Origin: Deltaproteobacteria bacterium
Lineage (GTDB): Bacteria > Desulfobacterota > DSM-4660 > Desulfatiglandales > HGW-15
DNA length: 9,796 nucleotides
Reading direction: 5' to 3'
Assembly (NCBI GenBank): GCA_019308985.1
Contig: JAFDHB010000132.1
Span: 1-9,796, forward strand
Positions within the stretch are counted from its first letter, which is position 1. Every line of letters begins with the position of its first letter. This document shows, in pieces, positions 8,942-9,796 of the stretch. Made by a program: the position numbers and the translations under genes. A model generated the notes under the pieces. That model was given only the letters and a program-made list of their open reading frames with translations, had not been told where the DNA came from and made no database searches.

Positions 8942-9796
8942 ATGGAAAGGATTGCAGTGATTGGGGCAGGCAGTTGGGGCACTACCCTTGGAAACATGCT
9001 TGCGGAAAAGGGACATGAGGTGGACCTTTGGGTCAGAGAGCAGGAAGTCTATCAGCAGATAAAGGAAGAGAGGATAAACCATACCTTCCTGCCTGGTATG
9101 AGATTAACGGCTCGACTGAATCCGGTCACCAGCTTCGATGAGGCGCTGAGGGACAAGGAGATCGTCCTGCTTGTGGTCCCCTCCCATGTCTTCAGGGCTA
9201 TCCTGGAAGGGGTGCGGCCCCATATCAAGACGGACATGTCTCTTGTGTCCGCCACCAAGGGCATAGAAAACAAGTCTCTTGAGACTATGTCACAGGTGGC
9301 GGAGGGTGTCTTGTCCGATCAAATTGGAGAAAGGTTTGCGTGTCTTGCCGGTCCTAGTTTTGCGAAGGAGGTATTTGTGAAGCGTCCGACGGCAGTTACC
9401 ATAGCGAGCCGCGATATGGGTCTAGCCGAAAGGCTGCAAAGGGTCTTTTCCACTGAGCATTTCAGGGTATATACGAGTCAAGACCTGATCGGGGTTCAGC
9501 TTTGCGGTGCAATAAAGAATGTGATAGCAATCGCCGCCGGGGCATCGGACGGCCTGAATTTCGGCAACAACGCGAGAGCGGCACTGATCACCAGGGGACT
9601 TGCGGAGATCACGAGGCTTGGCGTAAGCATGGGAGCCAACCCCATGACCTTTGCCGGACTGGCTGGCATGGGCGACTTGGTTTTGACCTGCACCGGTGAC
9701 TTGAGCAGAAACAGGACGGTAGGAATAAAAATCGGAAAGGGGATGGGACTCGGTGAAATCACGGGCGCTATGACCATGGTGGCCGAAGGGATCAGG
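8942..9796 (+). CDS. gpsA: Glycerol-3-phosphate dehydrogenase [NAD(P)+], 3' end outside window
   Basis: The first 285 codons of GpsA, which reduces dihydroxyacetone phosphate to sn-glycerol-3-phosphate for phospholipid synthesis in the cytoplasm. It shows the N-terminal nucleotide-binding GAGSWGT (8-14), VPSH (79-82), SATKGIE (103-109), AGPSFAKEV (136-144), the catalytic-lysine segment AIKNVIAIAAG (190-200, Lys192), ALITRGLAE (214-222) and GDLVLTCTGDLSRNR (244-258). The family is usually about 330-340 residues, so roughly 50 are missing only because the window ends. ATG 8942 is preferred because the protein then starts MERIAVIGAGSWG; AAGG (8934-8937) is a modest ribosome site 4 bases upstream. 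In-frame ATG 8930 has no ribosome site. It follows gyrA by 87 bp and may be read from the same transcript. Confidence 0.95.
   Translation, partial: MERIAVIGAGSWGTTLGNMLAEKGHEVDLWVREQEVYQQIKEERINHTFLPGMRLTARLNPVTSFDEALRDKEIVLLVVPSHVFRAILEGVRPHIKTDMSLVSATKGIENKSLETMSQVAEGVLSDQIGERFACLAGPSFAKEVFVKRPTAVTIASRDMGLAERLQRVFSTEHFRVYTSQDLIGVQLCGAIKNVIAIAAGASDGLNFGNNARAALITRGLAEITRLGVSMGANPMTFAGLAGMGDLVLTCTGDLSRNRTVGIKIGKGMGLGEITGAMTMVAEGIR

Noticed and set aside
8887..9018. 43-codon frame with GGAGG 3 bases before its ATG, overlapping the gpsA start
   Set aside because: It runs out of frame into gpsA, has no recognisable features, and its codons are those of gpsA shifted. A leader peptide coupling gyrA and gpsA cannot be excluded, but nothing else supports it.

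Overview
The window looks like the replication-origin region of a bacterial chromosome. From left to right it holds the end of a repeat element, a CooC-type ATPase gene on the minus strand, then dnaA, dnaN, gyrB, gyrA and the first 285 codons of gpsA, all on the plus strand. The GyrB carries the large insert typical of Gram-negative enzymes. A CO-dehydrogenase maturation ATPase is present. The intergenic repeats end in gactttttacga, a motif I recall from anaerobic 'deltaproteobacteria' (Desulfobacterota). Together these suggest that lineage, but I cannot name a genus and the assignment is an inference.

Layout. 1-154: right part of a palindromic repeat element cut by the window edge. 197-955 (-): cooC-like gene. 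956-1040: divergent intergenic region with a near-consensus sigma70 promoter for dnaA. 1041-2381: dnaA, with a standard DNA-binding domain but an eroded AAA+ nucleotide site. 2382-2648: dnaA-dnaN gap, the best oriC candidate. It holds a 19% GC stretch, three TTACTNAC motifs, a palindrome, and a C-rich block followed by TTA repeats. 2649-3764: dnaN. 3765-4018: no recF. Instead there is a repeat element with terminal inverted repeats and two hairpins, whose right end reads in frame toward gyrB. 4019-6397: gyrB. 6434-8854: gyrA. 8942 to the window end: gpsA, incomplete.

How it works together. DnaA would melt the origin, DnaN tethers the replicative polymerase, and GyrB/GyrA form the A2B2 gyrase that relieves positive supercoils ahead of the forks. 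gpsA (glycerol-3-phosphate for phospholipids) follows closely and may share the transcript. CooC belongs to a different process, nickel loading of CO dehydrogenase, and its partner is not in the window.

The points most worth a second look are the degenerate ATPase motifs of DnaA, the flip from C-rich to G-rich plus strand between dnaA and dnaN (so dnaA would be replicated head-on), the TTACTNAC motif found only in that gap, and the repeat element in front of gyrB.
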